A DNA stretch of 64,000 nucleotides from Runella salmonicolor (lineage in GTDB: Bacteria; Bacteroidota; Bacteroidia; Cytophagales; Spirosomataceae). Positions 17,397 to 25,806 of the stretch are shown one piece after another. How positions within the stretch are numbered: position 1 is the stretch's first letter; each line of letters opens with the position of its first letter. Under the pieces are notes generated by a model. The model saw only the letters and a list, made by a program, of their open reading frames with translations. It was not told the DNA's origin and ran no database searches. A program made the position numbers and the translations under genes. Location of the stretch: NCBI RefSeq assembly GCF_024158025.1, contig NZ_JAMZEL010000009.1, forward strand, positions 186,001 to 250,000, written 5' to 3'.

Positions 17397-17903
17397 CTAA
17401 CCCCCGGGAAGTTTAAAGCCAATTGGCTCATCTGGTGGACTTTTCTCCCATTTCTCAACCATTAATAAAAATTGAAGAAAGAATTCAAATATTCTTTCAT
17501 TGGTCAATTCGATGGGCTTTAAATAACCAATCTCAACATATTGCTCTTTATTTTCCACCAAACCGTCTATTTTGGGCTTAGAGACAATAACCCTTACTTC
17601 ACCATTGTGAATTAAACCAAAAGCCAGATAGCCCAAATCTTTTATTAGCAACCTACTGCCATTTTCATTATCTATTGTGATGTCACTACTCTCACTACCC
17701 AAAGAATAAATTACCGTTTCAATATTTCTACCAGTTTTAGAAATCGAGTAATCCACTTTAAAAGGCAGTTCATTGTTTAGCATATCAACCATAGTTTCCA
17801 AACTCGGTTTTGCAACATATTCCCAATCTTGCCGATTGTTAACTATCTCTTTTCTAGCCTTTAAAATTTGAAAACCTGCCTGTTTTATCCTACTAAAATT
17901 CAT
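17397..17903 (-). CDS. Unknown protein next to the SGNH unit
   Basis: 168 residues from the ATG at 17903 (MNFSRIKQAG). The frame is open up to 17951, but that start would lie inside a terminator hairpin. Mixed alpha/beta, soluble, no recognised domain; C-terminus FKLPGG. AT-rich, so probably cargo. It has no partner on its strand because a terminator separates it from the secreted protein gene upstream. Confidence 0.6.
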   Translation of the reverse strand: MNFSRIKQAGFQILKARKEIVNNRQDWEYVAKPSLETMVDMLNNELPFKVDYSISKTGRNIETVIYSLGSESSDITIDNENGSRLLIKDLGYLAFGLIHNGEVRVIVSKPKIDGLVENKEQYVEIGYLKPIELTNERIFEFFLQFLLMVEKWEKSPPDEPIGFKLPGG

Positions 17904-17933
17904 CTTATTGATTATTTCGTTTGGTGAAAAATA

Positions 17934-17964
17934 CAAAAAAACACTGTACATACATGCACAGTGT
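17934..17964 (-). terminator. Terminator of the tail/lysis operon
   Basis: On the minus strand ACACTGT, a 10-nt loop and ACAGTGT are followed by seven Ts. It lies 36 bp past the stop codon of the last tail-side gene (18000). Confidence 0.75.
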
Positions 17965-17999
17965 TTAAAAAATCAAATAACCAATTGTACTGAAATAAC

Positions 18000-18449
18000 C
18001 TACCTTATGATGTATGGCGGTGTTTTGCCCTGCATTGTACCTTTAAAGGTTGAATTTTGAGAGCCCGTTGTTACTGCTTGTAAGCCATAATACGAATAAC
18101 TAGCGTGCCCGGGCGGCAATCGAAAAGTAACAATGGCATTGCCGTTATAAATTGTAAAACTGTCTAGTTTTGCCATTTTCGTGGGCGAATCCCCACCGAC
18201 AAAATAAAGCTTCCCTGCGGGCGCTCCCGAATTCTTTATAATCTCACCCGTTACATGGAAAGCGTCCGTTCCTCCTACAAACTGCCCATAAATCAATACC
18301 GTTGTGGCATTTGAGGCCACCGCCGAATCCACCAAAGCGGCTGTCTTCAATGTAATCGGCCCTCGATTGGTGCTGTTGGGCGTTACCACTTGACCAAAAC
18401 CCACTGTTGCGATTAGCAACCCAAACCCTAAAGCAATAATCTGTTTCAT
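18000..18449 (-). CDS. Small secreted phage protein, unknown
   Basis: 149 residues with a clear signal peptide (MKQIIALGFGLLIATVGFGQ). The mature part is beta-rich and Gly/Thr-rich (for example TLKTAALVDSAVASNATTVL). It overlaps the upstream membrane gene by 4 bp (ATGA). It is the last gene of the operon. A periplasmic or surface lysogenic-conversion factor is possible. Confidence 0.65.
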   Translation of the reverse strand: MKQIIALGFGLLIATVGFGQVVTPNSTNRGPITLKTAALVDSAVASNATTVLIYGQFVGGTDAFHVTGEIIKNSGAPAGKLYFVGGDSPTKMAKLDSFTIYNGNAIVTFRLPPGHASYSYYGLQAVTTGSQNSTFKGTMQGKTPPYIIR

Positions 18450-18925
18450 TTGTTAATTGTTAAAAAGTGAAAAATTAAATAAAAAGGAAATGCTATTAAA
18501 GAGCCCAATACAAGGAGAATCGCCAAAACCTCCATATAGGCCAAAAGTGTTTGCCACCATTTGCGAACAACAACAGGTACTTGCTGTCCTGCTTCACGAC
18601 GACAATGGAAGGGGTCGATACGGTGAAGCAGATAGGCGAGTAATCTGCCCAAAATGCGAAGTTCGCCCTGTATCTGCCCGTACCCTGTTACCTCGCTGAG
18701 CGTTTCGCCTTTTCTCCCGTACCGCCTCTTCGCCATTGATGTAATCAGTAGCAGATTCCAAGCTGGCCCGAATAGCACATTGGCCGCTACGTCGATATAA
18801 TAGGCTGTTAATGCCATGCGCTCGCCCGATCCCTTCATATCTAATACAAGACTTAGGAGCATCAATAGCGGAGACAGCGATAGAGTAAGGGCGGTGGCGA
18901 CAATAAACAGGATAAAGCCTTCCAT
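18446..18925 (-). CDS. Phage membrane protein, unknown
   Basis: 159 residues with N-terminal (1-28), central (~45-63) and C-terminal (~135-155) hydrophobic segments and a basic Cys-containing loop (HRIDPFHCRREAG). No family recognised; similar small membrane proteins occur near lysis and tail genes of Bacteroidota prophages. 1 bp separates it from the gene before it. Confidence 0.65.
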   Translation of the reverse strand: MEGFILFIVATALTLSLSPLLMLLSLVLDMKGSGERMALTAYYIDVAANVLFGPAWNLLLITSMAKRRYGRKGETLSEVTGYGQIQGELRILGRLLAYLLHRIDPFHCRREAGQQVPVVVRKWWQTLLAYMEVLAILLVLGSLIAFPFYLIFHFLTINK

Positions 18926-18926
18926 T

Positions 18927-19325
18927 TCAGATACTTATGTTTGCGGCTTGAATAAATAAATTGTCTACTTCTTCGGATGAAAGCTGAAATACCTGCTGAA
19001 AAGCTCCCACGGTAGCTGATTCTCGTTTCACGGTGGTTCCCGAATACCAAGCCTCCTTTGCTACCGTTCTGTCTGGCTCGGGCAGGGAATTAAGAAAATC
19101 TTCAATTCCCTGCGACATATCTGCAAGAGTGGTCACCGCCCGCAGTCGCCAAGCGGCTACTTCTTCGGGTACGGCGGTATTTGTATACGAGCGCAATTCT
19201 TGCGAATACTCCCAGTACGTGCGACCGTTTTCGTCGGTCTTTTCTTCTACTTCCGTGTTCACGAAGTAGGTCCCATTGCCTAAATCCTGCTCGGATTCGG
19301 GATAATGATATGATTGTGCTTTCAT
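18927..19325 (-). CDS. Tail-fibre accessory or assembly-like protein
   Basis: 132 residues. The N-terminal half is variable and charged. The C-terminal half (WRLRAVTTLADMSQGIEDF... to the end) looks like the short helical domain found behind fibre genes in many phages (tail fibre assembly / XkdW-type). Directly downstream of the receptor-binding protein gene (11-bp gap), which supports a fibre role. Confidence 0.5.
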   Translation of the reverse strand: MKAQSYHYPESEQDLGNGTYFVNTEVEEKTDENGRTYWEYSQELRSYTNTAVPEEVAAWRLRAVTTLADMSQGIEDFLNSLPEPDRTVAKEAWYSGTTVKRESATVGAFQQVFQLSSEEVDNLFIQAANISI

Positions 19326-19336
19326 AATTGCTTAGA

Positions 19337-20779
19337 TTAAGGAATGTAACATAGACGAGCGCCAATCGTGTTGTCCGCGTACGACGCCTGAAAATATAAT
19401 TGGCAGGCTGCTGGCCCCATCGCTCCGCCTAGCGTTGCCGCCCCTCCAACAATCGGTACGCGAATACTTACGCCACTACCCGGTATGGTTGTATAGAAAT
19501 AATCGGCAAAAAAAGTCGTCGAAGAACTTCCAGCCCCACCCACAACAGAACCAAAAATATCTCCAGAGTTGCCATGCACGATTTCGCGGATATAGTTTTC
19601 TGCCCGCGCCAATAATCCGCGTAAAGTGTGATTCGTTAGCGTGTCGCCAAAATCGGCAGGATTGGACGCAACATATAATTGTGATTGGTCGCCAGATGCT
19701 ACCGACTGCACATTCACATTCACTCCGTCCAACCATTTCCAGAGATGCCCAAACGGGTTTTCTATACCACGATAGCGCGGCACAGATACCGTAAGCGTGC
19801 CGTACTCGGCGGGCATAACATAGTTAACTGTACCCGTAAAATTGCCAATTGAATTGGTTTGCCCACATGGAATAAAGGGGTTAGAACTATTCCATGTTGT
19901 CCATGTTGCGCCGCTCAGGGTCGTAACTCCGTCCCCCAAGCCGCCCTGACGGTAGCCTTCGGCGGTAAGCGTTGCATTGTAGGCAAGCTGCGTGTTGAAG
20001 TTGGCGTACTCAATCGCACGAAGCCAAAAAAGCGATATGTACGCATCCATTGTCGTAATATTCCACTTCGTGCCAGCGGCCCGGTTACGCGCATAGGTTC
20101 GGAAGTTGGTACGCGTGATATTTGTGGCAGGTCTACCAAGCAATGTCCGCGTTTCTGCATCCCATGCTGAAGTGTTATTGCCACCTCGGTAGTCCGTTGT
20201 GGTGTTCACAACACTAGCAAGTTTCAATACACTGCGCTGTACAGCTCCTTCATACGCGCCTATGTATCTGGATGGCACAAGTGTGAAGCCAGGCAGAGCA
20301 AATTCGGAAATCATTGCCCTGCGTTTCGTCCCTTCGGTCTCAAACCTTGCGTAGTGTGCAGGTATTTCCACCATCACCATACCGTCGGCTCCATCTAAAA
20401 CAGCGGCGGTTCCGTTCGCCTTTTTTGTCCAATCATTGGGATTAAGGTAGTAGTTCACTACCCCCGCATCAGAAAGCAAACATCCGCGCATTTTGGACTG
20501 AATTGGCAGACCTCGAACTGCGCCCAGTGATGCAACGTGCAGGTTTAGGTTGCCGATACGGGTACAAGCAGACGAAGAAACAGCAGTATCCCATTCAATT
20601 CCATACCATTGATTTGCCAACCCCACGCTTGCGGCCGAGGATGCAATTACAGCGCTTGCGGCTGCGGCATCAGCAAAAGGCGATGCACCTGCGGCACCTG
20701 CGGCATTGGCAGCAACGGTCAGGTCTGCGGTTATGGGTCCTAATGCTTCGGCCCTTAAAACTTCAAATGTTTCTGCCAT
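19337..20779 (-). CDS. Receptor-binding tail protein, C-type-lectin type related to DGR targets
   Basis: 480 residues. An Ala-rich N-terminal helix (~10-55) is followed by a head domain opening with YGIEWDTAVSSSACTRIGN. Core blocks are KMRGCLLSD, VEIPAHYARFETEGTKRR, RGGNNTSAWD, GYRQGGLGDGVTTL, YRGIENPFGHLWKWLDGVN and a C-terminal segment ending IGARLCYIP. This series matches Bacteroidota phage proteins whose last ~40 residues form the variable region of diversity-generating retroelements. The C-terminus here (GGAATLGGAMGPAACQLYF...) has the same framing. No reverse transcriptase or template repeat is in the window. Confidence 0.72.
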   Translation of the reverse strand: MAETFEVLRAEALGPITADLTVAANAAGAAGASPFADAAAASAVIASSAASVGLANQWYGIEWDTAVSSSACTRIGNLNLHVASLGAVRGLPIQSKMRGCLLSDAGVVNYYLNPNDWTKKANGTAAVLDGADGMVMVEIPAHYARFETEGTKRRAMISEFALPGFTLVPSRYIGAYEGAVQRSVLKLASVVNTTTDYRGGNNTSAWDAETRTLLGRPATNITRTNFRTYARNRAAGTKWNITTMDAYISLFWLRAIEYANFNTQLAYNATLTAEGYRQGGLGDGVTTLSGATWTTWNSSNPFIPCGQTNSIGNFTGTVNYVMPAEYGTLTVSVPRYRGIENPFGHLWKWLDGVNVNVQSVASGDQSQLYVASNPADFGDTLTNHTLRGLLARAENYIREIVHGNSGDIFGSVVGGAGSSSTTFFADYFYTTIPGSGVSIRVPIVGGAATLGGAMGPAACQLYFQASYADNTIGARLCYIP

Positions 20780-20780
20780 A

Positions 20781-21029
20781 TTATAAGAAAGTTATGTTTA
20801 AGCTCGGATAAATTGACGGGCCTTCTTCGACCTCTACGTTGCTGCCCACTGCAAGGGTTATAGTAGTGTCGGTGTATTCAATAAGTGTAAGGAAGTTTCG
20901 TTCAATTGTGTAGTCAACAAGTAAATTTGCCACCTCTCTAGCATCTTGCGCTGTGATTGCCTTGCTGTAATTGTCCGCAAATTTTGTATTAATCTGTTGG
21001 CGCACAATCGCCTCGTTGAGTGTTGGCAT
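20781..21029 (-). CDS. Small tail-fibre-linked protein
   Basis: 82 residues. The last ~35 residues (TITLAVGSNVEVEEGPSIYP then SLNITFL) are nearly the same as the end of the next protein upstream, so the pair shares a C-terminal module, perhaps a trimer cap or docking peptide. It lies 1 bp before the receptor-binding gene. Confidence 0.65.
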   Translation of the reverse strand: MPTLNEAIVRQQINTKFADNYSKAITAQDAREVANLLVDYTIERNFLTLIEYTDTTITLAVGSNVEVEEGPSIYPSLNITFL

Positions 21030-21031
21030 AG

Positions 21032-21958
21032 CTATAAGAAGGTTATATTAAGACTTGGATAGACGCTGGGGCCTTCTTCAATCTGCACACTTCCACCGAT
21101 ACCCATTGTGATAGTTGCATCTGTAAAGGACACAAGCGTAAGGATATTTCCAGCGGCGGCAACAGCAATGTCTTTGGCGGCATTAGCGGCGACGACATCC
21201 AACCCCGTCGCTTCTCGGTCAGCTGCTGTCGCTTCACGGTCTAATCCCGTAGCAACTCTGTCTTCTCCCGTTGCAACGCGGTCTTCTCCAGTAGCAATAC
21301 GGTCTAGCCCCGTAGCAACTCGGTCTTCTCCTGTCGCAATTCTATCCAACCCCGTAGCTATACAGTCGGCAGCGGTTGCGATTCGGTCTAATCCCGTAGC
21401 GACTACATCCTCTCCTGTTGCAACGCGGTCTTCTCCTGTCGCAATACGGTCGGCAGCGGTTGCTTCGGCATCATTAGCGGCACTTTGTGCGAACCCTTCG
21501 GCGGCGTCGCGTGCGGCCTCAGCTTCAATAGCCGCAGTTAGGCGAATAAAATTACCCGCAAATTCGCTGACAGTTGGTGTTTCCTCTACGAAGAACAGGT
21601 TAATTATGTGACGGTAGTTACTGCCAAAAACTGGGCTTGAGCCTGATATTTTAGCAGTCGCTGGAATGACTCTATATTCATATTCAAGAGACTTTTGAGC
21701 TCCTAAGAGGGTAGTATGTACTTCTGCTTCCCACGTACCCTCTCCCGCTTTTCCGAGTGTCATTGTATTGGAAAACTCGAAATAGTAATTGTTGTCATCA
21801 ATACGGATGATAGTATTGTCTTCGGTAGAAAACTTCGCAAGTAGCGCCATAGAGTTCTTTGCACGGAACTCTATGGATAGCAAATTCAATTCGTCCCCAT
21901 TTGGAATTGTTATTACAATTCCGGCCCTGAAGCTAGTTGCCTCTTTGAATTGTATCAT
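21032..21958 (-). CDS. Baseplate/tail-fibre connector with ATGxDR repeats
   Basis: 308 residues. The N-terminal ~130 residues form a beta-rich domain (IVITIPNGDELNLLSIEFRAK) like BppU-type baseplate modules. Then an Ala-rich helix and a run of about 14 six/seven-residue repeats of the form R-V/I-A-T-G-E/L-D (~170-265) suggest a trimeric coiled-coil or beta-helical stalk. The C-terminus is the shared SLNITFL module. It is in the fibre cluster next to the receptor-binding gene. Confidence 0.72.
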   Translation of the reverse strand: MIQFKEATSFRAGIVITIPNGDELNLLSIEFRAKNSMALLAKFSTEDNTIIRIDDNNYYFEFSNTMTLGKAGEGTWEAEVHTTLLGAQKSLEYEYRVIPATAKISGSSPVFGSNYRHIINLFFVEETPTVSEFAGNFIRLTAAIEAEAARDAAEGFAQSAANDAEATAADRIATGEDRVATGEDVVATGLDRIATAADCIATGLDRIATGEDRVATGLDRIATGEDRVATGEDRVATGLDREATAADREATGLDVVAANAAKDIAVAAAGNILTLVSFTDATITMGIGGSVQIEEGPSVYPSLNITFL

Positions 21959-22437
21959 TGTTGTGCTTTTACAAATGGAATATATTGGGTCTTTCCGTTG
22001 ACTCTTATGGCTCGCAACACTTGCCTTCGATTAGCTCTAATTGTGGGGTCAACGTAGCTTACATGAACCCAAGCGGGATTTTGCTTGTCTCCGTATTCCC
22101 AAATAAGCTGGTCGAACTTTAGATTTTCCAAAATCCAGTAGAACAGTTGAGCGTTCGTAATTGATGTTCCGTCAGCATCAAGGTCAATCGCTTCCCCTTT
22201 GACGTGTTGAGAATTAGCAGAACCACCAATGATTCTATTGAGTACATTGGAGCGAAAAAACGATGCAAATGGAATGGAAAAGCCAAAATGGTCTGAAACA
22301 ACGGTATGAATCATTTCCCCGACAAGTTTCATTGCGCGCATTTCGCGAGTACCAGGCTTATTGACGATACCGCGACGAATCGCAGTATCGCTCCATACCG
22401 CCTTTGCATAGGTGATGTACTTACTTATCGCCTCCAT
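21955..22437 (-). CDS. M15-family peptidoglycan peptidase (endolysin)
   Basis: 160 residues. The zinc-site residues of the M15 fold are visible: His78 in SQHVKGEAIDLD with Asp85, and His125 in WVHVSY. The family cleaves D-Ala or D-Ala-m-DAP cross-links. It has no signal peptide, so it needs the holin-like protein encoded 17 bp overlapping upstream. Standard end of a lysis cassette. Confidence 0.85.
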   Translation of the reverse strand: MEAISKYITYAKAVWSDTAIRRGIVNKPGTREMRAMKLVGEMIHTVVSDHFGFSIPFASFFRSNVLNRIIGGSANSQHVKGEAIDLDADGTSITNAQLFYWILENLKFDQLIWEYGDKQNPAWVHVSYVDPTIRANRRQVLRAIRVNGKTQYIPFVKAQQ

Positions 22438-22930
22438 TTCTTGATGAATCCTTTTTCTTTGACCTGAACCTATCCAAAACTGTATCTCCTACAGCATCGC
22501 CAACATCATCAGCTTTCTCCTCAATACTGCGGAAAAACTTAGTTGTGCCGCGAAGAATAATTACACCGAGAGAACCAAGTAGGAAGTACACCGCGTGAAT
22601 GTCGAGCCAAGGCCGAGTAGGGGAGAGCCATTCAAAAACCGAAGTTGATAGAGACAGCGAAAAGGCGAAGCCGATACCAGTGTTAACCCAAAAGCTACTG
22701 GTTGAAACTGTTTTTGACAAATTGGCACCAGATGCGCTACCCGAAGCCGCCGCCATCATTTTGACCAGAAACACCGTACAAACAGACCCTACAAAACCCA
22801 AGACTACGTTGAAGGTCGGAATTCCTTCAAAAATCTTTAAAATGCCATACAGGCCGTAAATTGTTAATTGCATTGCAATACTCATTTTAATGGGGTTGGT
22901 TGATTTTAAAAAGACACTTTCCGTTTTCAT
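22421..22930 (-). CDS. Holin-like four-TM phage membrane protein
   Basis: 169 residues from the ATG at 22930; the frame is open further upstream to 23113, but that would cross the previous gene. Four hydrophobic segments (~18-37, ~41-63, ~77-98 and ~107-128) precede a highly charged tail (KKFxRSIEEKADDVGD...KKKDSS). Position between spanin-like genes and endolysin fits a holin. No named holin family matched by eye. Confidence 0.65.
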   Translation of the reverse strand: MKTESVFLKSTNPIKMSIAMQLTIYGLYGILKIFEGIPTFNVVLGFVGSVCTVFLVKMMAAASGSASGANLSKTVSTSSFWVNTGIGFAFSLSLSTSVFEWLSPTRPWLDIHAVYFLLGSLGVIILRGTTKFFRSIEEKADDVGDAVGDTVLDRFRSKKKDSSRNGGDK

Positions 22931-22943
22931 AGTAGGGTAATGA

Positions 22944-23402
22944 TTACAGGTTGTACCGGATAAAGCCCACCGCCAAACCAAAAGCTGTACCGCCGACACC
23001 ATATAAAACAGGCCTCCAAAAAAGCTGACGTTTGATTTTTTTAATCCGCTTGACCACCTTTTTGTAATCCCATTCCTCCAAGCCAACAACTTCCAAAATG
23101 GCGGCACGCTCAATGTTTGACCCCTTTCGTTCGTCGGTCAGTACTTTTTTAGTTTTTTCGTACTGACTTTTCAAATCAGGGTAGTCATTCAGGATTTTTA
23201 GGGCGCTGTCTATCTCCGCCTGCGTTCCCTCGATTGTGGCGAAGGTTGAATCCATTTTTGGCATTGACTGACTGAAGCACACTGTCACGTTTATTGTCAG
23301 AAAAAGGAATAGCAGTGTTGTTGTTCGCTTCACGAACCACTTGTAAGGAATCAATGTCGGCTTCATTGGCTTTAATGTCGTTTTGAATTTTTTCGTATTC
23401 AT
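22944..23402 (-). CDS. Spanin-like protein with signal and C-terminal membrane segment
   Basis: 152 residues. An N-terminal hydrophobic stretch (~29-45, LLFLFLTINVTVCFSQ) is followed by a coiled coil (~55-125) and a C-terminal membrane segment (~130-147, GVGGTAFGLAVGFI). It overlaps the preceding gene by 218 bp in another frame, an arrangement typical of Rz/Rz1 spanins. Its start may be at 23402 or at internal Met codons. The exact role is inferred from place and shape. Confidence 0.6.
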   Translation of the reverse strand: MNTKKFKTTLKPMKPTLIPYKWFVKRTTTLLFLFLTINVTVCFSQSMPKMDSTFATIEGTQAEIDSALKILNDYPDLKSQYEKTKKVLTDERKGSNIERAAILEVVGLEEWDYKKVVKRIKKIKRQLFWRPVLYGVGGTAFGLAVGFIRYNL

Positions 23403-23490
23403 TCAGTTTGCAGCTTCTTAGAGCCAATGAAATTGATAGCGCGGCCCCAATCAAAATGCAGCACCCCACGATGTAGTGTATCTTTTTCAT
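23185..23490 (-). CDS. Inner-membrane spanin-like protein, overlaps next gene
   Basis: 101 residues. An N-terminal anchor (IHYIVGCCILIGAALSISLAL, written here as residues 4-24) is followed by a short coiled coil (NEYEKIQNDIKANEADIDSL) and a polar tail. This is i-spanin topology. It overlaps the 757-residue gene by 4 bp and the next gene by 218 bp. Confidence 0.58.
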   Translation of the reverse strand: MKKIHYIVGCCILIGAALSISLALRSCKLNEYEKIQNDIKANEADIDSLQVVREANNNTAIPFSDNKRDSVLQSVNAKNGFNLRHNRGNAGGDRQRPKNPE

Positions 23491-25760
23491 AGCACTTCAA
23501 AATATAATTCATTGCCTTTCACTGATCGTGTAATCTGCATTCCATCCACAATGACGGTGAATGAGCAAGGCTCAAAAGCCTCAGCGGTAGTGTCTTGATA
23601 GAGCAAAACACGCTTTCCAGTGTTAGGATTTCGCCAAACCTGCGCCCAAGGCTGTTGGTATTTGTAAGCCCGCGCAAACTCTCCAGTATCGTTTTTGTGA
23701 ACAGGAACCGATTCAACCCCCGACCGCTTGAAGCTGACGAAGTTAAAGGCTTCCCGCACCTGTGAGCCGTCACAAACGTTTTGCAGGTGATTGGCAAATA
23801 CTTCGTGAGCTTGAACCATTGCCGACACGCTGAGCGCGTCTTTACCAATATAATCCCCGCCCGTGGTCGGACAGGGTGGATTGTCGGGGCCTTTGTAGGT
23901 GGATACGTAGTGGCCACCCGCTTTTTCAGAGTAGCAAGAAAGACGCTCATTGATTTTTGACCACCGAAGCAAGTTGCCCGGGTTGTAACTCGTACCAAAA
24001 ATCCAATACTGAGTGTAGACAACACGAGGATTGCACAGGTAGGTTATGATTGCATCACGAACCAAATTATGGGCGAATTGCACCCGGTTATCTTGAACGT
24101 TTATGTAACCTTGACCGAATTTGAACCGCGTCATGGGCGTTCTTTTGGCATCCGAAGGCTGGTCTTCATACGGCCAAATAAACGCCAGTAGTTTGTTTGA
24201 TTTTGGCGTAATGAGCGTTTGAACGTTAACCACATCCAAGAACCGCAAATACCACATAGAAGGTGATACCCAACGGGACGCTGGCTGATTTATATCCGAG
24301 GAAATTGTTATTGAATTGTAACCAAACCCTACTTGAGTGATTGGCTCAGCCGCAAGGTTTACGTTTGTGATTTCAGACGGGTTTTCATGCAGCGCAATGT
24401 AAGTGTCGAGAGAATTACCCCAACTATCATTGCTGTAACCATCCAGTTCAAAGGATTTTCCGCGAAAACTAAACTGATTCCCCTTGCCAATCCATGAATA
24501 GAAATACTTTCCATGACGGTCAAAAATGCGCTTGGATAGCTTTTGCATGGTAGTTCGAAAACTTCCCGCGTCATAATCCCACCGCCAACCGTCTTTTTCA
24601 GGGTCGGAAGGTTCAAAATCCACCGCAAAGTATTTTTTACCGTTCGACATTGCCGCCAACATATCGGCCGCTTTGTCAATTTCGCTGTCATTAAGTTGAG
24701 TGATACCCTTGCCTAGTTGGTCGGTGAGCCGCTTTACGTCGCCAGCGTAAATGAGTTGATAGGCCTTTTCTCCAAGCGCCCATGAAATGTTTCTAAGCTG
24801 CTCTTCAGATTCGTTTTCGGGGCGAGACTCACAACCGTAAAGTTTTCCATTCAGCACAAATTTTGGTGTTCTCGACAATGAAAGACCGTCCGAAACGCCT
24901 ACGCCTTTGGCCCAAAGAGGCTGAGTGTATTTCAAATTTGGCCGCGTTCCATCCTCCACGTAAAAAGTACACTCGTAGCTTTTAGCGTATTTCACATCCT
25001 GCCTGCCAGAATACTGCGTAGAAGTAAGCCATCCACTGGTGTTGATGTTGTCTACGTCGGCGATAAATTTGACAATATGAATCCATTGCCCCGCAGGAAT
25101 AGGCTGATTAGATAGCTGTTTTGCCGATAAGCGATTGACAGACCCATTGATTGCGTAACGAGCTGCATAAGGCGCCCTTCCATTGTCTTTTAGGTATATT
25201 TTTTCGTCAACGCCACGCTCAACCTTCAAGTCGATTTCTGATAACTTCGCACCTGTATCGTCGTAATTGAAATACACAATTTCGGGCGTGGTAGTTGTGT
25301 TTTCGTCAGGGTTGGAGTGTTCTTTTGGCGGCTCAATGACCCCGTTGCCAACAACGTAAAACTTCTTTTCTGCCTTCCCATTACAGCCAGTAGAAGTAAT
25401 TTTCAAATTGTATTCACCTGGCACTACGCCCGTCAAGTCAATTTCAAATACGGATGAATTAGGAGGGAAGGTAGCCGCTTTGTTTGCGACATTCCAAGTC
25501 AAGGGACTGACATTGCAAGCATCGAACCTTACTTCGTAATTAGAGCCCTGCTTTTTGGTGACGGATAAAATCTCAAAATCAGGCTTCCCGCATCCGCAAT
25601 CTGGCAAATTGGGCTTTGGAGTTTCTGGTTCAGACTGTTTGCCAACGGTGATGGTGTATTTACCATTGGGTAAAATGACTTTTTGGCCATTACCTTCAAT
25701 AACAACTTGCCCAAAAGATATTGTTGAAATGAGCCACAAGGCCCAAAGTAGATGTTTCAT
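23487..25760 (-). CDS. Large secreted phage-encoded protein, unknown
   Basis: 757 residues with a signal peptide (LLWALWLISTISFGQ). Ig-like strands (~60-135) are followed by a linker with EPPKEHSNPDENTTTTP, a second beta domain and a larger region. That region contains FAVDFEPSDP (~375-384, an acidic D-x-E pair as on the strands of TIM-barrel hydrolases) and WSWIGKGNQF-like aromatics. A glycan-active role is possible but not shown. It lies between capsid and lysis genes on the operon, an unusual place for a secreted protein of this size. Confidence 0.6.
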   Translation of the reverse strand: MKHLLWALWLISTISFGQVVIEGNGQKVILPNGKYTITVGKQSEPETPKPNLPDCGCGKPDFEILSVTKKQGSNYEVRFDACNVSPLTWNVANKAATFPPNSSVFEIDLTGVVPGEYNLKITSTGCNGKAEKKFYVVGNGVIEPPKEHSNPDENTTTTPEIVYFNYDDTGAKLSEIDLKVERGVDEKIYLKDNGRAPYAARYAINGSVNRLSAKQLSNQPIPAGQWIHIVKFIADVDNINTSGWLTSTQYSGRQDVKYAKSYECTFYVEDGTRPNLKYTQPLWAKGVGVSDGLSLSRTPKFVLNGKLYGCESRPENESEEQLRNISWALGEKAYQLIYAGDVKRLTDQLGKGITQLNDSEIDKAADMLAAMSNGKKYFAVDFEPSDPEKDGWRWDYDAGSFRTTMQKLSKRIFDRHGKYFYSWIGKGNQFSFRGKSFELDGYSNDSWGNSLDTYIALHENPSEITNVNLAAEPITQVGFGYNSITISSDINQPASRWVSPSMWYLRFLDVVNVQTLITPKSNKLLAFIWPYEDQPSDAKRTPMTRFKFGQGYINVQDNRVQFAHNLVRDAIITYLCNPRVVYTQYWIFGTSYNPGNLLRWSKINERLSCYSEKAGGHYVSTYKGPDNPPCPTTGGDYIGKDALSVSAMVQAHEVFANHLQNVCDGSQVREAFNFVSFKRSGVESVPVHKNDTGEFARAYKYQQPWAQVWRNPNTGKRVLLYQDTTAEAFEPCSFTVIVDGMQITRSVKGNELYFEVL

Positions 25761-25806
25761 ACAAAAGGTTTGAAAAGTAGGGGTGAGAATTCACCCCTAC
25801 CGTGGA

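Noticed and set aside
19337..20779. A full diversity-generating retroelement
   Set aside because: No reverse transcriptase gene, accessory gene or template repeat could be found in the window.
21108..21611. 167-residue plus-strand repeat ORF, and a CRISPR-like look of the DNA at 21230-21460
   Set aside because: Both are the shadow of the ATGxDR codon repeats of the fibre gene; spacing is ~18-21 bp with no unique spacers.
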